DNA of 64,000 bases from Candidatus Methanodesulfokora washburnensis (GTDB lineage: Archaea; Korarchaeota; Korarchaeia; Korarchaeales; Korarchaeaceae), in the NCBI RefSeq assembly GCF_003947435.1, contig NZ_RCOS01000137.1, positions 1-64,000 on the forward strand. Direction: 5' to 3'. How positions within the stretch are numbered: the stretch's first letter is position 1; each line of letters begins with the position of its first letter. Shown here in pieces: positions 40,935 through 50,221 of this stretch. The notes beneath the pieces are model-generated. The model was not told the origin of the DNA. It did not search any database and saw nothing but the letters and a program-made list of their open reading frames with translations. Made by a program: the position numbers and the translations under genes.

Positions 40935-41876
40935 TTAGACTAGGCCCAATATGCTTTCATTTCTAAAATCATAGAATACTTTTTCATCCAAGTTAAGCCT
41001 CAATGTGAAAACTCTTGAGCTGTTGACCTCACCGACAACTGCTGCCTCAAGTCCATGTCTTCTGAAGACATCAATTACCTCCTCAGGATAGCTTGTAGAA
41101 ACGCAAAAGCCACAGCCTGGATAGGTCTTCAGCCATTGGATGACTTCCACATTTTTAGGCATAGGTATCTTGCCGATATCAACATACCCTCCCTTCCCGC
41201 TTACCTCAAGCATCATTCCTATAGTCCCGACAATGCCAGCATTGCTCAAGTCTTTTCCAGCATTAACAAGATTTTTCTCTGCTAAGTAGACCATGGACTC
41301 CAACTGCTTTATCAGGATTTCTGGATCCTTTTTAGTCGAATCAAAGTTGTATGGGAGCTTTTCATGAGGTTTTCCATCTGTATCCACAGCTATCACTATG
41401 CTATCGCCCTCTTTGGCAGTATTGGATCTGATAAGAGAGCCCTTTCTAGCTAAACCTATCATGGCTACATCGATGGAGTTATAGTATGAATCAGGATGCA
41501 CATGACCCTTTAAAAATACAACTCTGTACGTTTTTGCACCGTCGATAATCCCTTTTTTCATTATCTCCAGCGATTCCTTATCCTTTGCAGAGATCACATC
41601 TACAGCAAACTTCGGCCTTGCGCCCATAGCATATATATCATGTACATTGACTAGAACAGAGATGAACCCTCCCCAGTAGAGGTCCGCATCGAGGACTTTA
41701 TGCCAGATCCCGTCTATTGTAAAAGCTATGTCGAACTCCCCGAGATTGAAGAATCCAGCGTCCTCTCCAAAGAACTCGCCTACAAGGTCTCTAAAGCTAC
41801 CAGCGGATTTCTTTCTAGTTAACCCAGGGTATTCACGGAGCTCATGAATTATCACATCAAGTGATGGGCTTCTCAT
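40935..41876 (-). CDS. Methanogenesis marker protein 2 (AIR synthase-related)
   Basis: AIR-synthase/PurM-like; VNVHDIYAMGARPKFAVDVISAKD; KDLSNAGIVGTIGMMLEVSGKGG. Confidence 0.85.
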   Translation of the reverse strand: MRSPSLDVIIHELREYPGLTRKKSAGSFRDLVGEFFGEDAGFFNLGEFDIAFTIDGIWHKVLDADLYWGGFISVLVNVHDIYAMGARPKFAVDVISAKDKESLEIMKKGIIDGAKTYRVVFLKGHVHPDSYYNSIDVAMIGLARKGSLIRSNTAKEGDSIVIAVDTDGKPHEKLPYNFDSTKKDPEILIKQLESMVYLAEKNLVNAGKDLSNAGIVGTIGMMLEVSGKGGYVDIGKIPMPKNVEVIQWLKTYPGCGFCVSTSYPEEVIDVFRRHGLEAAVVGEVNSSRVFTLRLNLDEKVFYDFRNESILGLV

Positions 41877-42021
41877 AATCTAGTGATTTCTGAATGGAAT
41901 TTAATGTTTATCCAAGTGGAATTTCTGGTATGATATTCAGATTTTTAGTATAAAAAACATTTTTATGTTAATATTTTAACTAGTTGTCCACCAATTTCGG
42001 TAAATTTTTAGAACACAAAAA

Positions 42022-42915
42022 TTAACCATGAAGCCTCTCAGTGTATCCGGCCATGTATGGCGACTTCTCCTTGCCAGGAATTCCAACAGCATCTGCACTG
42101 CACAGTCTACAAAGCCGAAATATCCTGATATACTTGGATGCCTTTTCTCTGGCCTCATTTAGTTCCTCGCAGGTAGGCCTTCTTATGTTACTAAAGCGGT
42201 AAAGCGGGATCAAAGGAATTATATTCATTATAAATGCCCCTCTCTCCGCACATTCCCTAGCAATGCTTTCTATTTCTTTATCGTTTACTTCTGGAATAAG
42301 AACTGTGTTTATCTTTACCGCCATTCCTGCTTTCCAAGCTTTTTCTATGCCATTTAACTGATTTTCTATTAGAATTTTAGCACCCTCTAATCCTCTGTAT
42401 ATCTTTCCGTCGTACGATACCCATTCGTATATCTTTTCTCCGATCTCTGGGGATATAGCATTTACTGTAACTGTCACAGCCTTCACACCAATCCTCCTCA
42501 GTTCATCAATATATCTTGGCAGTAAAAGCCCGTTAGTAGCGATGCACAGAATAAGCTCGGGATATTTCTCATGAATCATCCTCAAGGTTCTAAATGACTC
42601 CTCGTTCGCTAGGACTTCTCCGGGTCCTGCGATTGCAGCAACCTTAAGCGGGAGTCTTTTTCTAGCATCCTCCACTATATTTAATGCGTCCTCCGCTCTC
42701 ACTATTTTCCTTGCAACTCCTGGTCTGAACTCAGACTTATCAATTTTTCTGCTACAGTAATTGCACTGTATGTTACAAAGTGATGCCACCGGCAGATGAG
42801 CTCTGGCATACCTAAAATGGGCTAGATGGCTATAGCATGGATGAACTGATATCAAATACTCAATTTCAGAGCTCTCATTCTTCACCTTTTTTCCTCCTTT
42901 GCGATAATTGATCAA
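42022..42915 (-). CDS. nifB: NifB-like radical SAM protein
   Basis: HPCYSHLAHFRYARAHLPVASLCNIQCNYCSRK NifB-type SAM motif; AIAGPGEVLANEESF; C-terminal CRLCSADAVGIPGKE. Confidence 0.85.
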   Translation of the reverse strand: MINYRKGGKKVKNESSEIEYLISVHPCYSHLAHFRYARAHLPVASLCNIQCNYCSRKIDKSEFRPGVARKIVRAEDALNIVEDARKRLPLKVAAIAGPGEVLANEESFRTLRMIHEKYPELILCIATNGLLLPRYIDELRRIGVKAVTVTVNAISPEIGEKIYEWVSYDGKIYRGLEGAKILIENQLNGIEKAWKAGMAVKINTVLIPEVNDKEIESIARECAERGAFIMNIIPLIPLYRFSNIRRPTCEELNEAREKASKYIRIFRLCRLCSADAVGIPGKEKSPYMAGYTERLHG

Positions 42916-42919
42916 GTAG

Positions 42920-43633
42920 TCAATGAAGCGAGGCTTTTAAAAAGATTTCCTTCAGCTTTTTGTAGGCGGCTTTCTCCCTGCATCTTGGAATTGCATTTTC
43001 AGAGAAGAATTTAATGAGATCCGCTACCCCTGCAAAGTATGCAAAAGGAATGCCTATTAATGCCTCATTTGGGCCGATATCGGTTGCAATCCTGCAGCCG
43101 TAGCAACCAAAACTTGTATTGATCTTATGCACCTTATAAGGAATTGCGGTGCAATCCAAGCATGCAGCTTGTGTCACTGCTGTGCTTGTCTCAATTCTCT
43201 CCCCTCCAGCTATATTTACACAGGCAAGGAGTAGCCACATTATGCTCTCGACTTCATCCTCCACTATTACAACATCTGGTTCAACAATCGACTCCTCCAG
43301 GGGGAAGAGGTATACATCTTCGATCTCCCCTGGAGAGAATGAAACAGGCTTCTTATACATTCTTGCGCCAATCTCCTTCTCTTTAGCTATTCCTATTCTC
43401 AGTGAGTATTCTCCACTTTTATAGGCTTCTGGTAATGGAGAGAAACCAAAAGTTGCTGCTGCAACAGGGCAACCTATTTCCTCTTTACCCAACAGGATGT
43501 GCTCACCATATCTTGCTCTCATCAACGCTTGGCAGTATCGATGACCTTTAGCCCTTACCGCTGCAACTTCAGCCTTACGAGTGAATATCTTCACACCAAC
43601 AGGGAACGTTCTCAATCCTAATATTCTTCTCAT
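42920..43633 (-). CDS. DUF169-family protein
   Basis: FPVGVKIF, YCQALMRARYGEHILLGKEEIGCPVAAATFGF, CYGCRIATDIGPNEALIGIP. Confidence 0.75.
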   Translation of the reverse strand: MRRILGLRTFPVGVKIFTRKAEVAAVRAKGHRYCQALMRARYGEHILLGKEEIGCPVAAATFGFSPLPEAYKSGEYSLRIGIAKEKEIGARMYKKPVSFSPGEIEDVYLFPLEESIVEPDVVIVEDEVESIMWLLLACVNIAGGERIETSTAVTQAACLDCTAIPYKVHKINTSFGCYGCRIATDIGPNEALIGIPFAYFAGVADLIKFFSENAIPRCREKAAYKKLKEIFLKASLH

Positions 43634-43676
43634 TTCACGGGCTTTTTCCCTTACTTCCTTAAGATCTATATATCAT

Positions 43677-43771
43677 CACCTTACTTATCACGATGCGAGG
43701 ACCAATTTAATAGCTTTCTCCTCTCTTTTTATGGAAAGAGCCGCTCTGGAGTTATAGAACTCACTCGACAA
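43677..43771 (-). repeat. Copy 1 of duplicated promoter/leader region
   Basis: ccttacttatcacgatgcgaggaccaatttaatag...ggaaagagccgctc...ctcactc aligns with 46153..46232. Confidence 0.8.
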
Positions 43772-44891
43772 GCTCATCTAATACCTCAACTAGATCAACT
43801 ACTTTAATCTCTATTCCCTCAGCTTTGGCTGCATCCTTCATATGATACTTGCAGAACGGACAGCAGGATATCAGATACTCTGCTCCAGTTTCCCTAGCCT
43901 CATTTATTCTTATCTTTCCCATGGATAGCGCAAGATCCTTGAACTGCGATTTCACTCCACCGCCAGATCCGCAACAGAAGGAATCTCCTCTATTTCTTTC
44001 CATCTCCACTAAATTGGCGCCCATCGCCCTAATTACCTCCCTAGGCTCTTCATAAACTTTGGCATGCCTTCCCAAGTGACATGGATCATGATACGTTACC
44101 GTAGCATCAAGCTTTCTGGGGCTGATCTTTCCCTCCTTTATGAGCTTGTTGAGGACTTGGGAGGAGTGTAAAACCTCAAAGTTCCATTCATATCCCAGTT
44201 CCTTTGCTATCTTGGGATAATCTAAAAGCAAAGTTCTGTAGCAACCGGCACAGGATGTTATTATTCTCTTCACTCCCCTCTTTCTCCATTCCTCGATATT
44301 CTTCTTGAAGAACTCATATGCTATGTCCCTTTGCCCGGTCCTGAGAAAGGGAGAACCACAGCAGTACTCATATCTTCCTAAATATGCAACCTCAAGACCT
44401 GCTTTATTAAAGAGATTTACAGTGCTTTTAGCTATTTCTGGTGCTCTAAAGCTGGCAGTGCACCCCGCAAAATATATAGTATCTCCACTATCCCTATACT
44501 TGAACCCTCTTATCCATTCCTCTCTTTTCTCCCTTGGCTCTCCATATGGATTATCGAATTTCTCTGCTAGATCTCTTATTCTCTTGTGATGAACTAGTGG
44601 AGCTTTACCATCCTTAACAAGATCATTTCTAACTTTTTCCCACAGATCAACTAAGTTGAGGGAGGTTTGGCAAACCTCTTCACAAGCACCGCATGTTGTG
44701 CATCTGAAGAAATCCTCGACAAGCTCTTGATCGAGCTTTATTACTCCATTCTTTATCCCTCTTAGTGCATAAAGTTTGCCCCTTGGAGAAACGCTTTCCC
44801 ACTTAATCACGGTAAATGCTGGACAAACCCTGCAGTAAAAACACTGGGCACATTTCAGAATTGCATCCTCAACCTCCTTTTCTATTTTCAT
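43761..44891 (-). CDS. Heterodisulfide reductase subunit D-like Fe-S oxidoreductase
   Basis: CAQCFYCRVCP and CTTCGACEEVCQ ferredoxin motifs; CCGSPFLRTGQ and CCGSGGGVKSQF CCG motifs; overlaps GlcD-like gene. Confidence 0.88.
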   Translation of the reverse strand: MKIEKEVEDAILKCAQCFYCRVCPAFTVIKWESVSPRGKLYALRGIKNGVIKLDQELVEDFFRCTTCGACEEVCQTSLNLVDLWEKVRNDLVKDGKAPLVHHKRIRDLAEKFDNPYGEPREKREEWIRGFKYRDSGDTIYFAGCTASFRAPEIAKSTVNLFNKAGLEVAYLGRYEYCCGSPFLRTGQRDIAYEFFKKNIEEWRKRGVKRIITSCAGCYRTLLLDYPKIAKELGYEWNFEVLHSSQVLNKLIKEGKISPRKLDATVTYHDPCHLGRHAKVYEEPREVIRAMGANLVEMERNRGDSFCCGSGGGVKSQFKDLALSMGKIRINEARETGAEYLISCCPFCKYHMKDAAKAEGIEIKVVDLVEVLDELVE

Positions 44892-46156
44892 GCTATCAAC
44901 CCCGCAAGCCTTATGAAGAACGGGATTATCCCCTCAGGAAACACCTTGCCCGGATTAAGAAGACTATTTGGATCCACTTTTTTCTTAAAAGCAAGGATCT
45001 CCGAATAATCCTTTCCCAAAAGAGTTTTGCTCTCATGGCTCAAAAAGAGACCCGTGGAGTAGGAGACTCCTCCCATTCGTTTTGCGATTTTAACTGCTTT
45101 AAGGCTATACCTCCAGGTGAGAGGGTAGGCTATCTTCTTTCTTTCATCCGATAGAATGAAGGTGAGAACAGCCCCTCTGCGATCCTTAATATAGCAGACC
45201 TCGCTCCCATTCGGACTTTTTATTTTATTTTTGAGTAATGTAATATATTCTTCAATTTTATTTGAGGGTAAAATGTTCTCAGCCTCCACCAAGCTTGGAC
45301 CTAGCTTTTTAATTCTCAGAGGATAGAATCTGCCGTTCCATATCTCCTCTCCTATGCTCTCATCCCCCTCAAGTCTCTGGGTTGTGGCTATCATCAGGGT
45401 ATCCTTCTCGGGCATGTTCGTCCCGAAGGCCATATTCTTCAATTTTATGTATCCACTATCCAAAAAGAAGGCTGTGTAATGATCGCCTGAGTAAACAAGT
45501 TTCTCCGCTTCATTAGGAGAGACAAAAAACGCATAATATCTCATATCCTCCTGTTTTTTAACCTTTATCCATGCCCTCACAATAAGGCCTGTGGTTCCCT
45601 CCATTCCCACATACTTCTTGAGCTCCTCTCCTTCCACCTCTCTTACCCCATTGAAGTCCACTATCCTCAACTTCACGACATTATCCCTTATTCCTCCGTA
45701 CTTTAGGCTTCCGTATCCATAGCCATCTTGCGCAATCCACCCAGCAACAGTGGAGGAGAGAGCACTAGATGGATAGACTCTCAATGATAGCCCTTTCTTG
45801 TTGAGTTTTTTCTCTATATCCCACCAAACCGCACCAGGTTCACACTCAATTAGCATCTTGTCTTCATCGACCTCAAAGGCATCCATTCTGGTGAAATCGA
45901 TTATAATTCCCCCTTTAGTTGGCAGAACGCCGCCGTAGCCTGAGGTACCAGCGCCTCTGGGAATCACTGGAGTCTTCCTTTCCTTAGCAATCTTCAGAAT
46001 CTCAAGTACTTCTTGCTCATTTCTAGGTTGGTAGACAGCATCAGGCATCTTGAGAAACAAACCTATGAGCGGAGCATTTGAGACATCATGAGAATATAGA
46101 TATCTCTGGATAGGGGATTCACTAAATGGGATCTCAGCACTGCTCAAATACACCAC
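44888..46156 (-). CDS. FAD-binding (GlcD-type) oxidoreductase
   Basis: PRNEQEVLEILKIAKERKTPVIPRGAGTSGYGGVLPTKGGIIIDFTRM FAD-binding domain; C-term DPNSLLNPGKVFPEG. Confidence 0.88.
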   Translation of the reverse strand: MVYLSSAEIPFSESPIQRYLYSHDVSNAPLIGLFLKMPDAVYQPRNEQEVLEILKIAKERKTPVIPRGAGTSGYGGVLPTKGGIIIDFTRMDAFEVDEDKMLIECEPGAVWWDIEKKLNKKGLSLRVYPSSALSSTVAGWIAQDGYGYGSLKYGGIRDNVVKLRIVDFNGVREVEGEELKKYVGMEGTTGLIVRAWIKVKKQEDMRYYAFFVSPNEAEKLVYSGDHYTAFFLDSGYIKLKNMAFGTNMPEKDTLMIATTQRLEGDESIGEEIWNGRFYPLRIKKLGPSLVEAENILPSNKIEEYITLLKNKIKSPNGSEVCYIKDRRGAVLTFILSDERKKIAYPLTWRYSLKAVKIAKRMGGVSYSTGLFLSHESKTLLGKDYSEILAFKKKVDPNSLLNPGKVFPEGIIPFFIRLAGLIA

Positions 46157-46232
46157 CTCACTTATTGCGGCATGAGGACAAATTTAATAAATTTTCCCCT
46201 TTACCCTTACTGGAAAGAGTTGAGCTCACTCT
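46153..46232 (-). repeat. Copy 2 of duplicated promoter/leader region
   Basis: acctcacttattgcggcatgaggacaaatttaataa...ggaaagagttgagctcactc. Confidence 0.8.
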
Positions 46233-46654
46233 TCCTTCCTATTTTTGGCATTTTCTGCCTTGTTTACTGCTTCTCTTCCTCTTTCAATTAAGATGTCCGC
46301 AATTCTCTCATCAAAGCCTATTGTACTGGCATATATAACCTTTAATTTAATACCGTCTACATCTACGATTTCCTCTTTTTCCCTTCCCTGAACACCCAGC
46401 TCCTTCGGGATATCATGTACTGTGTGGGCTCCCTCCGACAGAAATACAGGTATTGCTACGACCTTTCTGTGTCCTTTTCTAGCTATTTCTCTCAGGGCCT
46501 CCCTTATGCTGGGCTTATTAACATTCATAAAAGAATAGTAGACATCTGCAAACATATTCCTCTTTTTTAGAGCCTCAGTCATCTTTCTTGCGTTCTCCTT
46601 CTGGAAGTCTAACGTGCTCCCATGATATATCAAAAGAGCAACTACATCCTCCAT
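46226..46654 (-). CDS. cfbA: Sirohydrochlorin nickel/cobalt chelatase (CbiX-small, CfbA)
   Basis: YHGSTLDFQKENARKMTEAL; VVAIPVFLSEGAHTVHDIPKELG. Confidence 0.9.
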   Translation of the reverse strand: MEDVVALLIYHGSTLDFQKENARKMTEALKKRNMFADVYYSFMNVNKPSIREALREIARKGHRKVVAIPVFLSEGAHTVHDIPKELGVQGREKEEIVDVDGIKLKVIYASTIGFDERIADILIERGREAVNKAENAKNRKEE

Positions 46655-46707
46655 GGTAAAACCTCCTCACTTTTTAAATATAAAAAGAAAAAAAGAGGGA
46701 TGGAATT

Positions 46708-48372
46708 TTACGGAGGTATTATAGGATCTCTCTCGCCTGCCGGCATGAACTCCCTAAGAGCACCTTTAGCAAAGCACTTTCTCGGCTCTACAAAGTCGAA
46801 TTTGAGATGAGGATCAGCAAAAGCAACTTTTACCAATGGATTGACGCACCAAGCATGCCTGCATGCCATGTGTGCAGCAGCCACTATTCCAGCATATTCA
46901 CCTAGGTGGCCGACGTTCATCGCATAGTTCGGGTAATTGGGTCCTCTCAGCTCCAATGGCAGGCCTTCATCACTCCTGTAGGAGAAGGAGTTTGCTGCTC
47001 CCATCTGATCCTGTGCATCATACCCGAAGAATCCCAGCCTTCCCCAGTGCTCCTTGTGGAGTATCTGGGAGAAGTACCATCCATTAACTCCAGCATTGGC
47101 GTCCCCTGTAGCTATAGCGACTCCTATACCTGAAGCTGCAGCAGCTACTGCCGCTCTCTGCGAACCTCCAAAGTGCGTCTCCATTAACGCAGGATACCTT
47201 TCATACTGCTCCAGACTATAAAGAGTGACCTCCGCAGCAATGTCTTCTATCACATCCAGCGATGGCTTGACTTTAGCAAATCCTCCATATTTTGACTTTA
47301 CGTAATCTGCTGCATAGTAACTATAGTCATCGAGAATATTGTCAGTGTAAACTGGAGTTGCATATTGTGTAAACCCGACACCACCAGACATGTATATCCC
47401 GAACCAGAGCTGGTCATATATGACAGAGCCAGCAGCTAGTGTCTCCAGAGCCACTTTCACAGGGTCATCTGGATAAACTCTGCTTGTCTGAACGATATCA
47501 GCCATATAGCCAAATGGCAATCCTCCCGGCTCATTTGGACCTCTGGCTCTTCTCCAAGGCATCAAGGTGGCCATTTCTATTACTTCAGCATGTTTTGCAG
47601 CAAATGCAAACTCTCCTATTGCTGCCTCTCCGGCCATGAGCTTGTATGCATCTATCATGCTCATGCTTATCTGCATAGCAGACCATCTTGCTATAGTTCC
47701 ACCATCGGCTACTCTTCCCACTATTGTGGGTACCCTCATAACCTGCCATAAGGACTTGCCTATTGCCTTCTTAAGAGCCTCAGCCTGCTCGGGTGGGAAC
47801 TGCTTGTTTATGTCTATCAGGAACCTTTTGTCTATTCTGTCTGCGAGCTCGTCATCTCCAGTAAATACCTTGACATAGGAGTCCTCAACAAGCGCAGGGT
47901 GAATCTCAACCATATGCTCTTGGACAACAGCACCTCCTGGTAATGCATGATTCAGTATCTCAAGGTAATGGTTTATGGACTCGGGAGTCACCTCCTTGCC
48001 CAGCCTTTTCTCTAGGATCATGTGAGGTGCATCAAGGCCGACTATAACGGTCCTTCTTATGTCGTCCCACAGCTGTTGCATTGCTGCATTGTTTATAAAG
48101 TGAAGATCATCTCCCTCCACATATACCCCAGTTCCAGAAACTTCATAAGGCATCAGAACTCTTTGGCCAAGAGGTACCCCTAGATGAAGCTCAGGATTGT
48201 ATCCCGGTATTCCTCTCTCTTTAGCCATCTTCTGAGCATATTCATAGAATTCCGTTTTTCTCTTTGATTGTCTCCATGCCCCGAATACATAGAACTGGGT
48301 GGATCTTTCTGCAGGATCCTCCTTAAATTTCTTTCTCAGGGCATCTATAAACAACTTCTTCTTCTCACTCAT
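46708..48372 (-). CDS. mcrA: Methyl-coenzyme M reductase alpha subunit
   Basis: [111 protein letters not shown]. Confidence 0.99.
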   Translation of the reverse strand: MSEKKKLFIDALRKKFKEDPAERSTQFYVFGAWRQSKRKTEFYEYAQKMAKERGIPGYNPELHLGVPLGQRVLMPYEVSGTGVYVEGDDLHFINNAAMQQLWDDIRRTVIVGLDAPHMILEKRLGKEVTPESINHYLEILNHALPGGAVVQEHMVEIHPALVEDSYVKVFTGDDELADRIDKRFLIDINKQFPPEQAEALKKAIGKSLWQVMRVPTIVGRVADGGTIARWSAMQISMSMIDAYKLMAGEAAIGEFAFAAKHAEVIEMATLMPWRRARGPNEPGGLPFGYMADIVQTSRVYPDDPVKVALETLAAGSVIYDQLWFGIYMSGGVGFTQYATPVYTDNILDDYSYYAADYVKSKYGGFAKVKPSLDVIEDIAAEVTLYSLEQYERYPALMETHFGGSQRAAVAAAASGIGVAIATGDANAGVNGWYFSQILHKEHWGRLGFFGYDAQDQMGAANSFSYRSDEGLPLELRGPNYPNYAMNVGHLGEYAGIVAAAHMACRHAWCVNPLVKVAFADPHLKFDFVEPRKCFAKGALREFMPAGERDPIIPP

Positions 48373-48401
48373 AACACCACCTCCTTCTTCTTGTACATCT
48401 T

Positions 48402-49193
48402 TTATACCCCCTCCGCTTTGGAGGGATTAAACCCAGCAAGAGTTCTTAAACTATGGATTCTCTTTACGAAATCCAAAAGTTCCTTGTCATTTCTAGTTGA
48501 TATTCCATCGTGTCTGTAGGTTGTAGTGATCTTCTTTAGCTCCTCCTCTGGAAGAGGCTTACCCATCCTAACTGGTGTTTCAAGCGGAGTTCCCAGCTGA
48601 TCCTTAACATATACTACTTCTCCAGTTTTCTCATCGTAGACGTATCTTCTGAGCATGTCGAACATTAAACCATGCTCATCAAGCCTTAAGGCATGTCCAT
48701 GAACAGTAGCACCCCTTATACCTGTGCGAGATGGGTCAAAGAACTCTGTTTCTATGAAATCCTTAGCTATGATCTCCAGATCCCTCTCTCTTGCTTCAAT
48801 AGGGTTCCTTCCAGATAATGTCCCAGTGTCAACACCGCGGTATCTCCAGAGGAGCGTCCAACTCCTTATATAAGGCATAAGAGGAGCGAAGTAAACAGAG
48901 TCTGTGAATTGGATGAATCTAATTCTGTCGCCTGCTTTTGCCCCTGGAGTTGGTTCCACCAACTCCCTTATTGGGCATTCTGGTTCGCCTAGCTCCTCAA
49001 GCGGAGGATGGACCGATTTATAAGCTTCGCCAGGCTTTCTATGACCTAGAATCTTTATGAGATCCTCATCTGATATAGACCTCAGCTTTCTTGGTTTATA
49101 GGATGGATCCATATATCTCCTTCTATTTTCAGCTATAACAGTTTCTCCAGGATATGCAGGTTTGTAGGGCATACCTTCCACTCTCACACTCAT
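48402..49193 (-). CDS. mcrG: Methyl-coenzyme M reductase gamma subunit
   Basis: [44 protein letters not shown]. Confidence 0.98.
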   Translation of the reverse strand: MSVRVEGMPYKPAYPGETVIAENRRRYMDPSYKPRKLRSISDEDLIKILGHRKPGEAYKSVHPPLEELGEPECPIRELVEPTPGAKAGDRIRFIQFTDSVYFAPLMPYIRSWTLLWRYRGVDTGTLSGRNPIEARERDLEIIAKDFIETEFFDPSRTGIRGATVHGHALRLDEHGLMFDMLRRYVYDEKTGEVVYVKDQLGTPLETPVRMGKPLPEEELKKITTTYRHDGISTRNDKELLDFVKRIHSLRTLAGFNPSKAEGV

Positions 49194-49197
49194 ACTT

Positions 49198-49830
49198 TCA
49201 CCCCATAACCTTTTGTATATTCAAAAAAAACTTCACTTTTTTGCATATTTCATCCACCTTCTCAGGAGGGCAGCTCTCCCCCCTCACTACATCAGTAACT
49301 ACTTCGATGACCTCCCCCAGGGTTTCAGGTCTCTCCGGCTTAACCGATGCAGTTCTTATGCCAGCTTTTGCAAAGTCCTCAAGAGTCACAGGACATTGAC
49401 ATACAATTATTGCTTTTATTGGTATGTATTTTAATATAGCTTTTGCCTTCGCTACAACATGATGCTTAACATTTCCTAGGTGAATTATGCAGAGTTTATG
49501 TCTTGAGATCACATCGATCTCCTCTACTTTTATCCCAAAATGCGATCCATACCCGCCTTTTATTGTAGATGCGTCAGGAGGAGGACTAGATCCTGCATCC
49601 AGTATTAAAACAGAGGGGTTGATGCCTTCTCTTCTCAGACCTGCGGTAATTTCGCACACAGGTTTTGTAACATGCCTAGGACCAGGAGACATTCCGACAA
49701 CGATAACATCAGATTTTGATCCCCCGCTGTATCCATCTGATATCGTCCCTCTTTGAGCTAGACCTCCGCCAAGACCTATGCCCATAGTTTCTCTGCAATC
49801 AACAAACTGCGTTTCTCTGCCTATTTTCAT
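49198..49830 (-). CDS. mcrC: Methyl-coenzyme M reductase operon protein C
   Basis: [45 protein letters not shown]. Confidence 0.96.
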   Translation of the reverse strand: MKIGRETQFVDCRETMGIGLGGGLAQRGTISDGYSGGSKSDVIVVGMSPGPRHVTKPVCEITAGLRREGINPSVLILDAGSSPPPDASTIKGGYGSHFGIKVEEIDVISRHKLCIIHLGNVKHHVVAKAKAILKYIPIKAIIVCQCPVTLEDFAKAGIRTASVKPERPETLGEVIEVVTDVVRGESCPPEKVDEICKKVKFFLNIQKVMG

Positions 49831-50219
49831 TTAAGATCCTCCTCTCTCTCAGGAGCAACAAGCAAGTACTGCATTATTGAGTCATGAATTGTAGGACGGT
49901 CTTTCAGGAACTTCCCAACTCTTATGGAGTATCCAAAGGGTAAAAGCTCGTCACATATCTCCCTAACCTTCTCTACTAAGGAATTCGGATTATTAGTTCT
50001 CATTATTATTCTGCCAACAGCAACTCTAAGCTCAACCTCCTTGCCATGCAGACTTATTATCTCCCTTCTCTCCCTGCCCAATGAAGGACCATGCACTACA
50101 ATCTCTTGCACATCCTCCAGCTCCTCTATTGCATTGAGAAGTTTCTCAGCAGTTTTTGCACTTAACAATCTGTTGGGAAATATCTCAACATCACTTATAC
50201 TGGGGGAGGCCTGCATCAT
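49827..50219 (-). CDS. mcrD: Methyl-coenzyme M reductase operon protein D
   Basis: DVEIFPNRLLSAKTAEKLLNAI; VHGPSLG; position between mcrB and mcrC. Confidence 0.94.
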   Translation of the reverse strand: MMQASPSISDVEIFPNRLLSAKTAEKLLNAIEELEDVQEIVVHGPSLGRERREIISLHGKEVELRVAVGRIIMRTNNPNSLVEKVREICDELLPFGYSIRVGKFLKDRPTIHDSIMQYLLVAPEREEDLK

Positions 50220-50221
50220 CC

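Noticed and set aside
47567-47878. 103-aa plus-strand ORF inside mcrA
   Set aside because: Antisense shadow ORF of a highly conserved gene.
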